A stretch of 64,000 nucleotides of DNA. Source: Haloactinospora alba. GTDB lineage: Bacteria > Actinomycetota > Actinomycetes > Streptosporangiales > Streptosporangiaceae. The stretch is taken from assembly GCF_006717075.1 (NCBI RefSeq), contig NZ_VFQC01000001.1, forward strand, positions 248,001 through 312,000, given 5' to 3'. The first letter of the stretch is position 1. Each line of letters opens with the position of its first letter. This document shows positions 1-9,606 of the stretch, one piece after another. Position numbers and translations under genes: made by a program. Below the pieces are notes generated by a model, which saw nothing but the letters and a program-made list of their open reading frames with translations, was not told where the DNA came from and did not search any database.

Positions 1-1088
1 GGCTGGACAGCGTGCGCCGCCGCCTCGCCGACACCGGCAACCGTATGGAGGTCATGCTGGGCTACAGCGACTCGGCCAAGGACGTCGGACCGGTCAGCGC
101 GACGCTGCGGCTGTACGACGCCCAGGCACAGCTCGCCGCGTGGGCCGAACGCAACGGCATCGTCCTCACCCTGTTCCACGGGCGCGGAGGCTCACTGGGG
201 CGCGGCGGCGGCCCGGCCAGCCGCGCGCTCATGGCCCAGGCGCCCGGGTCGGTCAACGGGCGGTTCAAGGTGACCGAGCAGGGCGAGGTGATCTTCGCCC
301 GGTACGGGCAGCCGACGATCGCCCACCGGCACATGGAGCAGGTGGGCCACGCCGTGCTGATGACGTCGACCGCCACGGTGCAGGAACACACCCGCTCGGC
401 GGCGGAGACGTACCGGGAGGTGGCCGACCGGGTCGCCGACGCCGCCTACGACGCCTACCGCTCACTGATCGACACGGACGGGTTCGCCGAGTGGTTCTCC
501 CGGGTGAGTCCGCTGGAGGAGCTGGGGGAGCTGCGGCTGGGCTCGCGCCCGTCGCGCAGGTCCTCCGCCCGGGGGCTGGACGACCTGCGCGCCATCCCGT
601 GGGTGTTCGCCTGGACCCAGACCCGGGTCAACCTGCCCGGCTGGTTCGGCCTGGGCACGGGACTGGCGGCGGTGGGGGACCCGGACACGCTGCACGCCGC
701 CTACAACGAGTGGCCGCTGTTCGCCTCGCTGCTGGACAACGCCGAGATGAGCCTGGCGAAGACGGACCGGACCATCGCCGAACGGTACCTGCGGTTGGGC
801 GGGCGTCCGGAGCTGACGTCGCTGGTGCTCGACGAGTACGACCGCACCCGCGAGCTCGTGCTGACCGTCACCGGGCACCAGCGGCTGCTGGAGAACCACA
901 GTGTGCTCTCCCGGGCGGTCGACCTGCGCAACCCCTACGTGGACGCGCTGTCCCACCTGCAGCTGCGCGCGCTGGGGGCGCTGCGCGAGGAACACGACGC
1001 CCTGTCCGAGGACGACCAGCGCCACCTGGAACGGTTGCTGCTGCTGTCGGTGAACGGCGTCGCGGCCGGCCTGCAGAACACGGGGTGA
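1..1088 (+). CDS. ppc: Phosphoenolpyruvate carboxylase, C-terminal part (5' end outside window)
   Basis: Carboxylates phosphoenolpyruvate to oxaloacetate, an anaplerotic step in the cytoplasm. The frame is open from base 3 and the first ATG/GTG codons are internal, so the gene begins upstream of the window. About 360 of the usual 900 or so residues are visible. They include the GYSDSAKD motif and the glycine-rich catalytic loop FHGRGGSLGRGGGP, both diagnostic of the family, and the protein ends in the conserved QNTG tail that lies in the active-site/effector region. birA starts 7 bases after the stop, so the two genes are probably cotranscribed. Nothing in the visible part looks damaged. Confidence 0.97.
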   Translation, partial: LDSVRRRLADTGNRMEVMLGYSDSAKDVGPVSATLRLYDAQAQLAAWAERNGIVLTLFHGRGGSLGRGGGPASRALMAQAPGSVNGRFKVTEQGEVIFARYGQPTIAHRHMEQVGHAVLMTSTATVQEHTRSAAETYREVADRVADAAYDAYRSLIDTDGFAEWFSRVSPLEELGELRLGSRPSRRSSARGLDDLRAIPWVFAWTQTRVNLPGWFGLGTGLAAVGDPDTLHAAYNEWPLFASLLDNAEMSLAKTDRTIAERYLRLGGRPELTSLVLDEYDRTRELVLTVTGHQRLLENHSVLSRAVDLRNPYVDALSHLQLRALGALREEHDALSEDDQRHLERLLLLSVNGVAAGLQNTG

Positions 1089-1095
1089 GGGCACC

Positions 1096-1965
1096 GTGCC
1101 CGAGACACGCGAACCGCAGCCCCCGCCGGGACGGGAACCGCTGCGCCCCGACGCGCTGGAGCGGGCGCTCGTCCGCCCCGGCGGGTTGTGGCGCGCAGTG
1201 GAGGTGTATCCCGAACTCGCCTCCACCAACACCGAGCTCGCCGCCCGCGCCCGGCGGGGCGGCGGCGACGCGACCGTCGTGGTCACCGACCACCAGACCT
1301 CGGGGCGCGGACGCAGGGACCGGGGGTTCGAGACACCGGCCCGGGCCGCCCTCACGTTCTCCGTACTGGTGCGTCCCGGGGTCCCACCCACCCGCCTGGG
1401 GTGGTTGCCACTGCTCATGGGGGTGGCGGCGGTGGACGCCGTCCGGGAGGCGGCCGGCTGCGCGGCGGGCGTCAAATGGCCCAACGACGTGCTGGCCACC
1501 GGCGGCCGGGACGGGACGCAGCGCAAACTCGCCGGAATCCTGTCGGAGGCGGTCACCTCGGAGGAGGGGATCGCCGTCGTGGTCGGGATGGGGCTCAACG
1601 TTACCCAGACCCGCGACGAACTGCCGACCCCCTCGGCGACCTCCCTGGTGGTGGAGAACGCCTCCCTCCGGGAGCGTGAGCCGCTGCTGCGCGCCGTGCT
1701 GGACGGGTTCGCCGCCGGTTACACCGCCTGGGTGTCCGCCGGCGGCGACGCCGCGGCCAGCGGGCTCGCCCAGCGCTACCGGGAGCGCTGCGACACCGTC
1801 GGCCGCCGGGTGCGGGTGGAGCTGCCCAACGGGCGGGTGGTGACAGGGCCGGCCACCGGGGTGGACGCGGACGGCCACCTGCTCGTGCGCACCCCGTCCG
1901 GGGAGGAGGCGCTCAGCGCGGGCGACGTCGTCCACGTGCGCCCGGACGCGGAGGGGGCGGAGTAG
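1096..1965 (+). CDS. birA: Biotin--[acetyl-CoA-carboxylase] ligase (BirA, ligase-only type)
   Basis: Activates biotin with ATP and attaches it to the biotin carboxyl carrier domain of acyl-CoA carboxylases. The 289-residue protein shows the biotin/ATP-binding motif GRGRRDRGF near residue 70, KWPNDVL near residue 127, and a C-terminal SH3-like domain after about residue 240 (VELPNGRVVTG). There is no N-terminal winged-helix DNA-binding domain, so it should be an enzyme only and not a repressor. The GTG start lies 7 bases after ppc. A perfect palindrome follows the gene and probably ends the transcript. Confidence 0.95.
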   Translation: MPETREPQPPPGREPLRPDALERALVRPGGLWRAVEVYPELASTNTELAARARRGGGDATVVVTDHQTSGRGRRDRGFETPARAALTFSVLVRPGVPPTRLGWLPLLMGVAAVDAVREAAGCAAGVKWPNDVLATGGRDGTQRKLAGILSEAVTSEEGIAVVVGMGLNVTQTRDELPTPSATSLVVENASLREREPLLRAVLDGFAAGYTAWVSAGGDAAASGLAQRYRERCDTVGRRVRVELPNGRVVTGPATGVDADGHLLVRTPSGEEALSAGDVVHVRPDAEGAE

Positions 1966-1998
1966 GCCGGCCCCTGTTCGGCGGGCGCGTACTCCCCG

Positions 1999-2026
1999 CG
2001 CGTCCGGCCGGGCCCGGCCGGACGCG
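1999..2026 (+). terminator. Perfect 28-bp palindrome after birA
   Basis: Two 14-base arms (CGCGTCCGGCCGGG and its complement) abut with no loop, 34 bases after the birA stop codon. In transcripts this would form a very stable hairpin (a few central bases must unpair). No T-run follows, which is common for actinomycete terminators. Confidence 0.55.
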
Positions 2027-2085
2027 ACGTGGGGTGCGGCGCGGGAGGGCGCGCCGCACCGGCCGCCTGTGCCAGGATCGGCCGT

Positions 2086-2628
2086 ATGGGGATCGCGAAC
2101 CGTTACCTCGCCGGGGACGAGGAGCTCGTCTACGTCACCCGGCGCCACTGGAGCACACTCGTCGGCTCGTTCGTGGCGCTGGTGCTGGTGATCGCCGCCG
2201 CTGCCGGCCTGGTGTGGCTGATGCCCGCCGGGGAGGAGTGGAGCCGGTGGGCGGTGTACGCGGTGGTCGCCGTGGGAGCGCTCGCCGCGGTGGTGGTGTG
2301 GTTCGTCCCGCTGCTGCGCTGGTGGACCACCCTGTACCTCCTGAGTAGCCGGCGGTTGATGCGCCGCGAGGGCATACTCGCCAAGCAGGGCCACGACATG
2401 CCGCTGACCCGGGTGAACGACGTGTCGTTCACCATCTCCCTGTGGGAGCGCCTGCTGGGCTACGGGAGCCTGGCGGTCCAGTCGGCCTCCGAACAGGAAG
2501 GTATGGTTCTGGAGAAGGTACCGAGGGTGCGATGGCTCCAGGGAGAGATCTACCGGAAGGTCAACGAGGCGCAGCGACACGAGCCCCCCGCCGGGTCCGG
2601 CGGCTCCCCTCCGCCACCGGAGGGGTGA
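2086..2628 (+). CDS. PH-domain (bPH2/YdbS-like) membrane protein
   Basis: A 180-residue protein of unknown precise role. It starts MGIANRYLAGDEELVYVTRRHW, has two hydrophobic segments (about residues 25-45 and 52-72), then a bacterial PH domain with the typical LSSRRLMRREGIL and PLTRVNDVSF patterns and a proline-rich tail. Family members sit at the inner face of the membrane; their substrates are unknown. The ATG at 2086 is preferred over an upstream in-frame codon at 2029, because the extra residues lie in the palindrome-rich leader and the domain begins right after this ATG. The gene stands alone between birA and a cyclase. Confidence 0.85.
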   Translation: MGIANRYLAGDEELVYVTRRHWSTLVGSFVALVLVIAAAAGLVWLMPAGEEWSRWAVYAVVAVGALAAVVVWFVPLLRWWTTLYLLSSRRLMRREGILAKQGHDMPLTRVNDVSFTISLWERLLGYGSLAVQSASEQEGMVLEKVPRVRWLQGEIYRKVNEAQRHEPPAGSGGSPPPPEG

Positions 2629-2660
2629 ACGCTCGTGGGACCGTCGTGGCACACGTTCTC

Positions 2661-2687
2661 TTGACGCGTCCGAGCCGCACCTAATAG
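2661..2687 (+). promoter_or_regulatory. Candidate sigma70-type promoter before the cyclase gene
   Basis: TTGACG at 2661-2666 and TAATAG at 2682-2687 are separated by 15 bases, slightly short of the usual 17. They lie about 80 bases upstream of the cyclase start, in a gap without genes. This is pattern evidence only. Confidence 0.35.
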
Positions 2688-2769
2688 ACCGAAGGCAGCA
2701 ACCACGTTCGCGTGTGCCATCCACCCGGCCGGTGCCGCGTCGCACTGACCTCGAACAACGAGAGAACTG

Positions 2770-3780
2770 ATGTCGTCGCGTCCCGACCCTGAGGAGATCG
2801 AGTCCGCCCTCGTAGGTGGAGAGGCGCGCTACACCCGGGAAGAAGCGGTGCGGCTCTCCGGAGCCCCACCGGAGTTCGCCGCCCGCATCTGGCGGGCGCT
2901 GGGGTTCGCCGCGCGCGGTGAGGACACGGTCGCCTACACCGACAGCGACGTGGAAGCGCTGCGCACAACCTCGCAGCTCCTCGCCGACGGCCTCGTCGAC
3001 GAGGAGGCTGCCGTCCGACTCGCTCGCTCCATGGGCCAGACCATGGCCCGGCTGGCCGAGTGGCAGACCAGCATCCTCACCACGCTCTCCCACGACCCGA
3101 AACAGAACCCCGCCGAGGAACACCTCGGCCCGCTCGTGGGGCTGGCCAAGCAACTCCTCCCCGACGTGGAGAACCTGCTGCTGCACATCTGGCGGCGCCA
3201 GCTCGCGGCCTCCACCGCGCGGCGACTGGCCGTCATGGAGAGCAACGAGGACGCGGCCCCCACGTACTTCCCGCTGGTGGTGGGCTTCGCCGATCTGGTG
3301 TCGTTCACGACGCTCAGCCGGGAACTCGACGAGGTCGACCTCGCCGAGGTCGTCGAGAGCTTCGAGGCCACCGCCACGGACATCGTCGCCTCCGGCGGGG
3401 GCCGGGTCGTCAAGACCCTGGGTGACGAGATCCTCTACGTCGCCAACTCCGCCCGGCAGGCCGCGGAGATCGCGCTGCAGCTCGCGGACGGCGTCAAGAC
3501 CCACATCGAGGTCCCGGACGTGCGGGTGGGGATCGCCTACGGCCCCGTCCTCGCGCTGCTCGGGGACGTGTTCGGGACGACGGTGAACAGGTCCAGCCGG
3601 CTCACCTCGTTCGCGCGCCCCGGCACCGTGCTCGTCGACGAGTCCCTGGCCGAGCTGCTGCAGGGGGAGGAAACGCTGCAGATCGTGGGGGTGCGTCCGC
3701 GCCACGCGCACGGTCTGGGCCAACTCCAGCCCTACGCGTTGCGCCGCAACCTCGACGCCTCGGGTGCACCGGGCTCGTAA
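2770..3780 (+). CDS. Class III adenylate/guanylate cyclase with N-terminal regulatory domain
   Basis: Makes a cyclic nucleotide (most likely cAMP) from the NTP. The 336-residue soluble protein has an N-terminal region of about 150 residues resembling the helical regulatory domain of mycobacterial cyclases of the Rv2212 type. The catalytic domain follows from about residue 165: FADLVSFTTLS supplies a metal-binding Asp, KTLGDEILYV the second metal Asp and substrate region, and TTVNRSSRLTSF the transition-state Asn/Arg residues. All expected catalytic positions appear present. The ATG at 2770 follows a purine-rich AACGAGAGAACTG. There is no operon partner. Lipid or pH regulation is known for relatives but cannot be read from the sequence. 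Confidence 0.9.
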   Translation: MSSRPDPEEIESALVGGEARYTREEAVRLSGAPPEFAARIWRALGFAARGEDTVAYTDSDVEALRTTSQLLADGLVDEEAAVRLARSMGQTMARLAEWQTSILTTLSHDPKQNPAEEHLGPLVGLAKQLLPDVENLLLHIWRRQLAASTARRLAVMESNEDAAPTYFPLVVGFADLVSFTTLSRELDEVDLAEVVESFEATATDIVASGGGRVVKTLGDEILYVANSARQAAEIALQLADGVKTHIEVPDVRVGIAYGPVLALLGDVFGTTVNRSSRLTSFARPGTVLVDESLAELLQGEETLQIVGVRPRHAHGLGQLQPYALRRNLDASGAPGS

Positions 3781-3889
3781 CCGAGGCCGAGACGCGGCGC
3801 GCAGCGCCTTGGCTCACGCGTAGTGATCGGGCATGTTGGGAACCGAACACCACACGAGCACGGTCGCGGTCCACTGCAAGGGAGCAGGT

Positions 3890-4975
3890 ATGGCGCACGA
3901 AGTCAGGGCAGTCGTCGCACCGGAGAAGGGAGCTCCGGTCAGTGTCGAGACCATCCGCGTCCCCGATCCCGGCCCCGGGGAGGCGCTCGTCGAGGTGCGG
4001 GCGTGCGGTGTCTGCCACACCGACATGCACTACCGCGAGGGCGGTGTCAACAACGACTTCCCGTTCCTGCTCGGCCACGAGGCGGCCGGGGTGGTCGAGG
4101 CGACCGGAGCCGACGTCACCGACGTCGCACCCGGTGACTTCGTGGTGCTGAACTGGCGCGCGATATGCGGCCAGTGCCGGGCGTGCCGCCGCGGCGACAT
4201 CGAGTACTGCTTCGCCACGCACAACGCCGGGCAGAAGATGACCCGGGCCGACGGAAGCGAGCTGTCGCCGGCGCTGGGGATCGGCGCGTTCGCGGAGAAG
4301 ACGCTCGTCGCGGCCGGCCAGTGCACCAGGGTCGACCCGCGGGCGGACCCCGCCGTCGTCGGCCTGCTGGGCTGCGGGGTCATGGCGGGGATGGGAGCCG
4401 CCCTGAACACCGCCGGGGTCTCCCGCGGAGACTCCGTGGCGGTGATCGGCTGCGGTGGCGTGGGAGACGCCGCCATCGCGGGCTCACGCCTGGCCGGGGC
4501 GTCCCGGATCATCGGTGTCGACGTGGAGGACCGGAAACTGCGCTGGGCCGAGGGCTTCGGCGCCACGCACACCGTCAACTCCCGCGAACAGTCCCCGGTG
4601 GAGGCGATCCGGGAACTGACCGAGGGGAACGGCACCGACGTCGTCATCGACGCCGTCGGCCGCCCGGAGACCTACCGGCAGGCGTTCTACGCGCGTGACC
4701 TGGCGGGAACACTCGTGCTGGTCGGGGTTCCCACCCCGGACATGACGATCGACCTCCCCCTGCTGGACGTGTTCGGCCGCGGTGGCGCCCTGAAGTCGTC
4801 GTGGTACGGCGACTGCCTACCCTCCCGTGACTTCCCGATGCTGACCGACCTGTACCTCCAGGGGCGGCTGGACCTTGAAGGGTTCGTATCCGAACGGATC
4901 GCCCTGGACGATGTTGAGGAGGCGTTCGAGAAAATGCACCGTGGTGATGTACTGCGTTCGGTGGTGGTCGTCTAG
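3890..4975 (+). CDS. mscR: S-(hydroxymethyl)mycothiol dehydrogenase
   Basis: Zinc-dependent class III-type alcohol dehydrogenase that oxidises the formaldehyde-mycothiol adduct with NAD+, an actinomycete route for formaldehyde detoxification. The 361 residues include the catalytic zinc region [14 protein letters not shown] and [12 protein letters not shown], the four-cysteine structural zinc loop [15 protein letters not shown] and the Rossmann motif GCGGVGDAA. Start choice: the ATG at 3890 is preceded by AAGGGAGCAGGT and begins the family-typical MAHEVRAVV; a longer in-frame start at 3833 lacks support. The next gene begins on the base after its stop, so the two are cotranscribed and probably act in the same pathway. 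Confidence 0.93.
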   Translation: MAHEVRAVVAPEKGAPVSVETIRVPDPGPGEALVEVRACGVCHTDMHYREGGVNNDFPFLLGHEAAGVVEATGADVTDVAPGDFVVLNWRAICGQCRACRRGDIEYCFATHNAGQKMTRADGSELSPALGIGAFAEKTLVAAGQCTRVDPRADPAVVGLLGCGVMAGMGAALNTAGVSRGDSVAVIGCGGVGDAAIAGSRLAGASRIIGVDVEDRKLRWAEGFGATHTVNSREQSPVEAIRELTEGNGTDVVIDAVGRPETYRQAFYARDLAGTLVLVGVPTPDMTIDLPLLDVFGRGGALKSSWYGDCLPSRDFPMLTDLYLQGRLDLEGFVSERIALDDVEEAFEKMHRGDVLRSVVVV

Positions 4976-5617
4976 ATGGCCGCCACGTCGTCAATCCCGG
5001 TGGAGAGGGTTGTCACCTCCGGCGTCTTCCGCCTGGACGGCGGAGAGTGGGAGGTGGACAACAACGTGTGGATCGTGGGGGACGAGCGCAACGCCATCGT
5101 CATCGACGCCGCCCACGACCACGAGACCATCGCCCGCGCGCTGGGCGACCGCGAACTGATGGCGGTGGTGTGCACGCACGGGCACAACGACCACATCAAC
5201 GCGGCGGTCGACCTCGCCACGCTCACCGACTCCCCCATCCTGCTGCACCCCGACGACACGGAACTGTGGCAGCAGGTCTACCCGGAACGGGAACCCGACG
5301 CCCCCCTGCTGCACGGGGAGCGGCTCCAGGCCGGCGGCGTGGAGCTGAAGGTGCTGCACACCCCGGGCCACGCACCGGGGGCGGTGTGCCTGCACGCCCC
5401 CGAGCTGGGGGTCGTGTTCGTGGGGGACACGCTCTTCCAGGGCGGTCCCGGCGCGACCGGGCGCTCCTACTCCGACTTCCCGACGATCATCGAGTCCATC
5501 CGGGACACGCTGTTCACCCTGCCCTCGGAGACCGTGGTGCACCCCGGCCACGGCGGCTCCACCACTATCGGGGACGAGGCGCCGCACCTGCAGGAGTGGA
5601 TCGAGCGGGGCTACTAG
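4976..5617 (+). CDS. MBL-fold metallo-hydrolase paired with mscR
   Basis: A 213-residue metallo-beta-lactamase-fold hydrolase. The metal-binding motif HTHGHNDHINAA-type (CTHGHNDH) appears near residue 63, followed by HTPGHAPGAV, the bridging Asp in FVGDTLF and a final His in VVHPGHGG. The fold matches glyoxalase II-like thioester hydrolases. Its ATG directly abuts the mscR stop codon (TAG then ATG), which implies translational coupling. In actinomycetes this pairing is recurrent, and a role in hydrolysing a mycothiol thioester such as S-formylmycothiol is the usual inference. The substrate is not shown by the sequence. Confidence 0.9.
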   Translation: MAATSSIPVERVVTSGVFRLDGGEWEVDNNVWIVGDERNAIVIDAAHDHETIARALGDRELMAVVCTHGHNDHINAAVDLATLTDSPILLHPDDTELWQQVYPEREPDAPLLHGERLQAGGVELKVLHTPGHAPGAVCLHAPELGVVFVGDTLFQGGPGATGRSYSDFPTIIESIRDTLFTLPSETVVHPGHGGSTTIGDEAPHLQEWIERGY

Positions 5618-5654
5618 GGCCGTTCGGTGGACGCCCGTCCCACTACGCGCCGCT

Positions 5655-5690
5655 CCGCCACCGGGCTGGCTCACACCGGGCCGGTGGCGG
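5655..5690. terminator. Hairpin between convergent MBL and histidine kinase genes
   Basis: CCGCCACCGG at 5655-5664 pairs perfectly with 5681-5690 across a 16-base loop. The right arm overlaps the last codons of the minus-strand kinase gene. It is a likely two-way terminator, though the long loop lowers confidence. Confidence 0.4.
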
Positions 5691-6960
5691 TGCGCGCTCC
5701 CTCGGGCGGCACCGGGAAGAAGAGGGCGAACGTGGTCGGCCTGCTGTGTTTCAGTTCGATGCGCGCGCCCTCCGACTCGGCGATGTGCCGGGCGAGGGCC
5801 AGCCCCAGCCCGGTCCCGTCACCGCCGGTGACCTCCCGGTCGAAGATGCGGCCGGCGAGTTCGTCGGGCACGCCCTCGCCCTCGTCACTCACCTCGACAC
5901 GCACGGAACCACCGTCTCGCACCCGGTGGATGGTGACCGTGCCGGCGCCGTGCTTGTGGGCGTTCTCCACGAGCGCCGCCAGGATCTGGGACAGGTCGCT
6001 GTCCGTCGTCATCGCGGTGAGCCCCTCGGTGCCGGTGGTGCGCAGCTTGCGGCCGGACTGGCCGAACAGGGGGCCCCACTCGTGGACGAAGCGTTCCAGC
6101 ACACTGTCGACGTCGACCGGCTCCACCTCGGGGTTCTGGCTCCTGCGCGCCCGCCCCAGCAGGTGCTCCACGATCTCCACCAGCCGTTCGGTCTGCGCGA
6201 GTGCGGCTTCGCCCTCCTCACGCACCACCTCCGGGTTGTCGGCCTCCGCGATGAGCTCCTCCAGCCGCATGGACAGCGCGGTCAGGGGGGTGCGCAGCTG
6301 GTGCGAGGCGTCGGTGGCGAAATGCCGCTCCGTCGCGATCAGGCTCGTGATGCGTTCGGCGCTGCGGTCCAGCACCTCGGCGACCCGGTCCGCCTCCGGG
6401 ATGCCGTAACGGTGGCCCTGGGGGGAGGCGACGCCGGACCCGAGCTGTTCGGCTGTGGACGCCAGGTCCACCAGCGGAAGGGTCAGCCGGCGAGCCTGCA
6501 GCACCGCCAAACCCACCGCGACCCCGATGGCCATCAGGGACAGGGACGCGATGCCGAGCCAGGCGCTGAAGACGTTGCTCTCCACCCGCTCGGTGTCCCG
6601 CCACACGTCGACTTCCGCCCCCTCGGCGCTCGTGGCGCTCGCGTGCAGTGTGTCCGGCGCGTCCGCGCCGTGCGGGTCGATCTCCCACCCGCCGGTGCTG
6701 ACCGGATCCTGCTCTCCGGGAAGGGTGATCTCGATGTGGCGTCTGGGGTAGACGGAGGCGAAGCGCTCCCGGTCGACGCCCTCGTCCCCGTCGTCGAGTT
6801 CGTCGTCGACCTCGGCACCGATGACCTCGGCCTCGTGCTCCAACTGCTGGGTCCGGGACTCGTAGACGGACTGGTAGGCCAGCGCGCCCAACGGCAGGCC
6901 GAGCAGCATGACCGCGATGATGGTCACCACCAGGGTGGAGAACAGCATCCGCCTGCGCAT
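5671..6960 (-). CDS. Sensor histidine kinase (EnvZ/OmpR class)
   Basis: Membrane sensor of a two-component system, 429 residues. One membrane segment spans about residues 8-30, followed by an extracytoplasmic sensor region rich in acidic residues, a second membrane segment near 180-200, a HAMP-like stretch, then the dimerisation/phosphoacceptor box TDASHQLRTPLTAL with the phosphorylated His. The ATPase domain shows an N-box (LVENAHKHGAG), DEGEGVPDEL and GTGLGLALARHIAE. It is transcribed after the response regulator gene, with about 55 bases between them. The signal sensed cannot be told. The 3' end faces the MBL gene across a hairpin. Confidence 0.93.
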   Translation of the reverse strand: MRRRMLFSTLVVTIIAVMLLGLPLGALAYQSVYESRTQQLEHEAEVIGAEVDDELDDGDEGVDRERFASVYPRRHIEITLPGEQDPVSTGGWEIDPHGADAPDTLHASATSAEGAEVDVWRDTERVESNVFSAWLGIASLSLMAIGVAVGLAVLQARRLTLPLVDLASTAEQLGSGVASPQGHRYGIPEADRVAEVLDRSAERITSLIATERHFATDASHQLRTPLTALSMRLEELIAEADNPEVVREEGEAALAQTERLVEIVEHLLGRARRSQNPEVEPVDVDSVLERFVHEWGPLFGQSGRKLRTTGTEGLTAMTTDSDLSQILAALVENAHKHGAGTVTIHRVRDGGSVRVEVSDEGEGVPDELAGRIFDREVTGGDGTGLGLALARHIAESEGARIELKHSRPTTFALFFPVPPEGARTATGPV

Positions 6961-7015
6961 ACCACTCCTCGCTTCCGCGACGCCGCGTTCCTCCTGGCGG
7001 GGCGCCGCGGGTCAG

Positions 7016-7684
7016 CTAATCGCGCTCGAAGCGGAAACCGACTCCCCGCACAGTCGTGATGTAGGCCGGCTCGTGCGCGTCGTCCCCGAGTTTCCGGCGC
7101 AGCCATGAAATGTGCATGTCGAGGGTTTTCGTCGACCCCCACCAGTTGGTGTCCCACACGTCACGCATGATCTGCTCCCGGGTGACGACCTTACCGGCGT
7201 CCCGTACGAGGATACGCAGAAGGTCGAATTCTTTGGTGGTGAGTTGCAATTCCCGGTCGCCGATCCAGGCGCGCCGGGAGTCGCTGTCGATACGCACGCC
7301 GTGGACGACCGGAACCTCCGTCCCGCCTCTGCGCAGCAGTGCGCGGACCCGGGCGAGCAGTTCGGCGAGACGGAAGGGCTTCGTCACGTAGTCGTCGGCG
7401 CCCGCGTCGAGCCCCACCACGGTGTCCACCTCGTCGGCACGGGCGGTCAGGATCAGGATCGGCGTGGTCTGCCCGTCGGTGCGCAGCCGGCGGGCCACCT
7501 CGAGCCCGTCCATCTCCGGAAGCCCGAGGTCGAGGATCATCAGGTCGACTTCCATGGACCGGGCGCGGTCGAGGGTCTCGGTGCCGCTGACGGTCATCTC
7601 CACCGAGTACCCCTCGCGACGCAGCGCGCGCGCCAGGGGTTCGGAGATCGATGTGTCGTCCTCGGCCAGCAAAACGCAGGTCAT
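7016..7684 (-). CDS. OmpR-family response regulator
   Basis: DNA-binding partner of the adjacent kinase, 222 residues. The receiver domain begins MTCVLLAEDDTSISEPLARA, with the phospho-acceptor Asp in LMILDLGLPEMDG and the conserved Lys in DYVTKPF. The C-terminal winged helix contains ELQLTTKEFDLLRILV and VVTREQIMRDVW. The ATG at 7684 is chosen over a longer in-frame start at 7741, because the receiver fold starts directly there. It is upstream of, and cotranscribed with, the kinase gene. Confidence 0.94.
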   Translation of the reverse strand: MTCVLLAEDDTSISEPLARALRREGYSVEMTVSGTETLDRARSMEVDLMILDLGLPEMDGLEVARRLRTDGQTTPILILTARADEVDTVVGLDAGADDYVTKPFRLAELLARVRALLRRGGTEVPVVHGVRIDSDSRRAWIGDRELQLTTKEFDLLRILVRDAGKVVTREQIMRDVWDTNWWGSTKTLDMHISWLRRKLGDDAHEPAYITTVRGVGFRFERD

Positions 7685-7852
7685 ACACCTGATAGTAAGT
7701 CGTGGCGCGGGGATTTCCCTATTATGCGCGCCGTATGTCACTTACGTATCCGAAAAGAAACTCGTACCCGGTGTACGGGTGTCACACCGGAGCGGAATTG
7801 CGGATTCTTTCCGCCGTTTTTACCGTGATTTTTCCGGTGGCGGGAAACCGGT

Positions 7853-8320
7853 TCACGCGTGTTCTTCCTGCGGTGTCGGAACGGGAGAATGCTCCGGGAA
7901 CACCCAGGTGCGGTAGGACCAGAACCGGAACAGGGTTCCCAGCCCGACCCCGATGATGTTGCCCGCGATGTTGGTCGCCAGCGGCCCGCTGAACCCGAGA
8001 ACGTACACCGCGACCCCCACACATCCCAGCTGGAGGGCGATACCGATCCCGTTCATCACGAAGAACCGGGCGTACTCGCGCATCAGGCCGGTGCGCGCGC
8101 GGTGTCCGAACGTCCAGAAGCGGTTGCCGAGGAACGCGACGAGTGTCGCGAGGAGCGTACCCGCCCCCTGCCCCACCAGGGTCGGCAGCTCCGTCCCCCA
8201 CCACAGCAGGTTCGTCACCACGACCTGGGTGACGTACCCGGCGGCGCCGACAGTCCCGAACCGGGCGAGCTCGGGCAGGAGCCGCAGGAGGCGGCGGTAG
8301 AGAGCGGTTGCGAGTCGCAC
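7853..8320 (-). CDS. GtrA-family membrane protein
   Basis: A 155-residue polytopic protein with four predicted membrane helices and the GtrA-typical FGTVGAAGYVTQVVVTNLL start and FLGNRFWTF motif, repeated later as FRFWSYRTWVF. GtrA proteins are thought to help move polyprenyl-linked sugars across the membrane for envelope glycosylation. Here it is divergent from purK, an arrangement seen in many actinomycetes. It starts with GTG. The polymer genes further downstream make an envelope role plausible, but the substrate is unknown. Confidence 0.88.
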   Translation of the reverse strand: MRLATALYRRLLRLLPELARFGTVGAAGYVTQVVVTNLLWWGTELPTLVGQGAGTLLATLVAFLGNRFWTFGHRARTGLMREYARFFVMNGIGIALQLGCVGVAVYVLGFSGPLATNIAGNIIGVGLGTLFRFWSYRTWVFPEHSPVPTPQEEHA

Positions 8321-8445
8321 AGGGCGGTTTCCGATCCTTCGCCGGGCAGACCAATAGAATCCTGGTGGGGAGTCCTGCTTCCAGGGGCGGGCCGTGGGCC
8401 CTTCCCGTACCTTATTCCCTGCACGGCGAACGAACGAGTTGAGGC

Positions 8446-9606
8446 ATGGTGAGCGAGCGTAATCGACCCGTCCCCCGCGTCGGTATGGTCGGCGGCGGCC
8501 AGCTCGCCCGGATGACGCACCAGGCGGGAATCGCGCTGGGGACGGACTTCCGGGTGCTGACAGGGTCCGCGGAGGACAGTGCGGCCCTGGTGTGCGGCGA
8601 CGTGCGTCTCGGCGACGACAAGGACGCGGCTGACCTGTCGGCGTTCGGCAAGTCCTGCGACGTGGTCACCTTCGACCACGAGCATGTTCCGGAACCGGTG
8701 CTGCGGGAGGTCGAACGCGCGGGCGTGCGGTTGCGGCCGAGCCGCGACGCGCTGCGCTACGCCCAGGACAAGCTGCGTATGCGCACCCGCGCGCACGAAC
8801 TCGGCGCCCCCTGCCCGCAGTGGCGGGCCGTGACCACCCTGGAGCACGTGTCCGTGTTCGCCGGGGAGAACGGGTGGCCGGTGGTGCTCAAGGCGGCCAG
8901 CGGCGGCTACGACGGCAAGGGCGTGTGGGTGGTCTCCTCCGTGGCGGAGGCGGAGACGGTTCTGGAGCGCGCGGCCGAGGCGGGGATACAGATCCTGGCG
9001 GAGGAGCGGGTCGACTTCCGCCGGGAACTGGCCGTACAGGTCGCCCGCTCACCCCACGGCCAGTTCGCCGTCTACCCCGTGGTGGAGACGGTGCAGCGGG
9101 ACGGGATCTGCCACGAGGTGATCGCCCCGGCGCCGTCACTGGATGAGGAGAGGGCGACCCGCGCCCAGGAGCTGGCGATCGAACTGGCGCACGCGCTGGA
9201 CGTCGTGGGGATGCTCGCGGTCGAACTGTTCGACACCCCGGACGGGATCGTCATCAACGAGCTCGCGATGCGCCCGCACAACTCCGGCCACTGGAGCATC
9301 GAGGGCGCCCGCACGTCCCAGTTCGAGCAGCACCTGCGCGCCGTCCTCGACCTGCCGCTGGGGTCGCCACGCGCCACCGCCGAATATACGGTGATGGCCA
9401 ACGTACTGGGCGGGGAGGACCCGCACGTCTACGACCGCTACGTCCATGTCATGGCCAAGGACCCCGGCGTCAAGGTGCACTTCTACGGCAAAGAGGTCCG
9501 ACCCGGCCGCAAGATCGGGCACGTCACCGCGCTCGGCGACGATCACGAGGAGCTGCTCGCCCGGGTGCGCGACGCAGCCGCTTACCTCAAAGGAGACACG
9601 CAGTGA
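8446..9606 (+). CDS. purK: 5-(carboxyamino)imidazole ribonucleotide synthase
   Basis: ATP-grasp enzyme of purine synthesis that carboxylates AIR with bicarbonate to N5-CAIR. The 386 residues open with the family signature [13 protein letters not shown], then FDHEHVP, the ATP-grasp segment [17 protein letters not shown], and the metal-binding [22 protein letters not shown] (read as two adjoining motifs) near residue 265. The ATG at 8446 follows a GAGG. Its stop overlaps the GTG start of purE by 4 bases, so the two successive enzymes are translationally coupled. Confidence 0.96.
   Translation: MVSERNRPVPRVGMVGGGQLARMTHQAGIALGTDFRVLTGSAEDSAALVCGDVRLGDDKDAADLSAFGKSCDVVTFDHEHVPEPVLREVERAGVRLRPSRDALRYAQDKLRMRTRAHELGAPCPQWRAVTTLEHVSVFAGENGWPVVLKAASGGYDGKGVWVVSSVAEAETVLERAAEAGIQILAEERVDFRRELAVQVARSPHGQFAVYPVVETVQRDGICHEVIAPAPSLDEERATRAQELAIELAHALDVVGMLAVELFDTPDGIVINELAMRPHNSGHWSIEGARTSQFEQHLRAVLDLPLGSPRATAEYTVMANVLGGEDPHVYDRYVHVMAKDPGVKVHFYGKEVRPGRKIGHVTALGDDHEELLARVRDAAAYLKGDTQ

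Noticed and set aside
868-3723. 951-residue minus-strand open frame
   Set aside because: It runs antisense to birA, the PH-domain and cyclase genes, has shadow-type composition, and the plus-strand genes have clear families.
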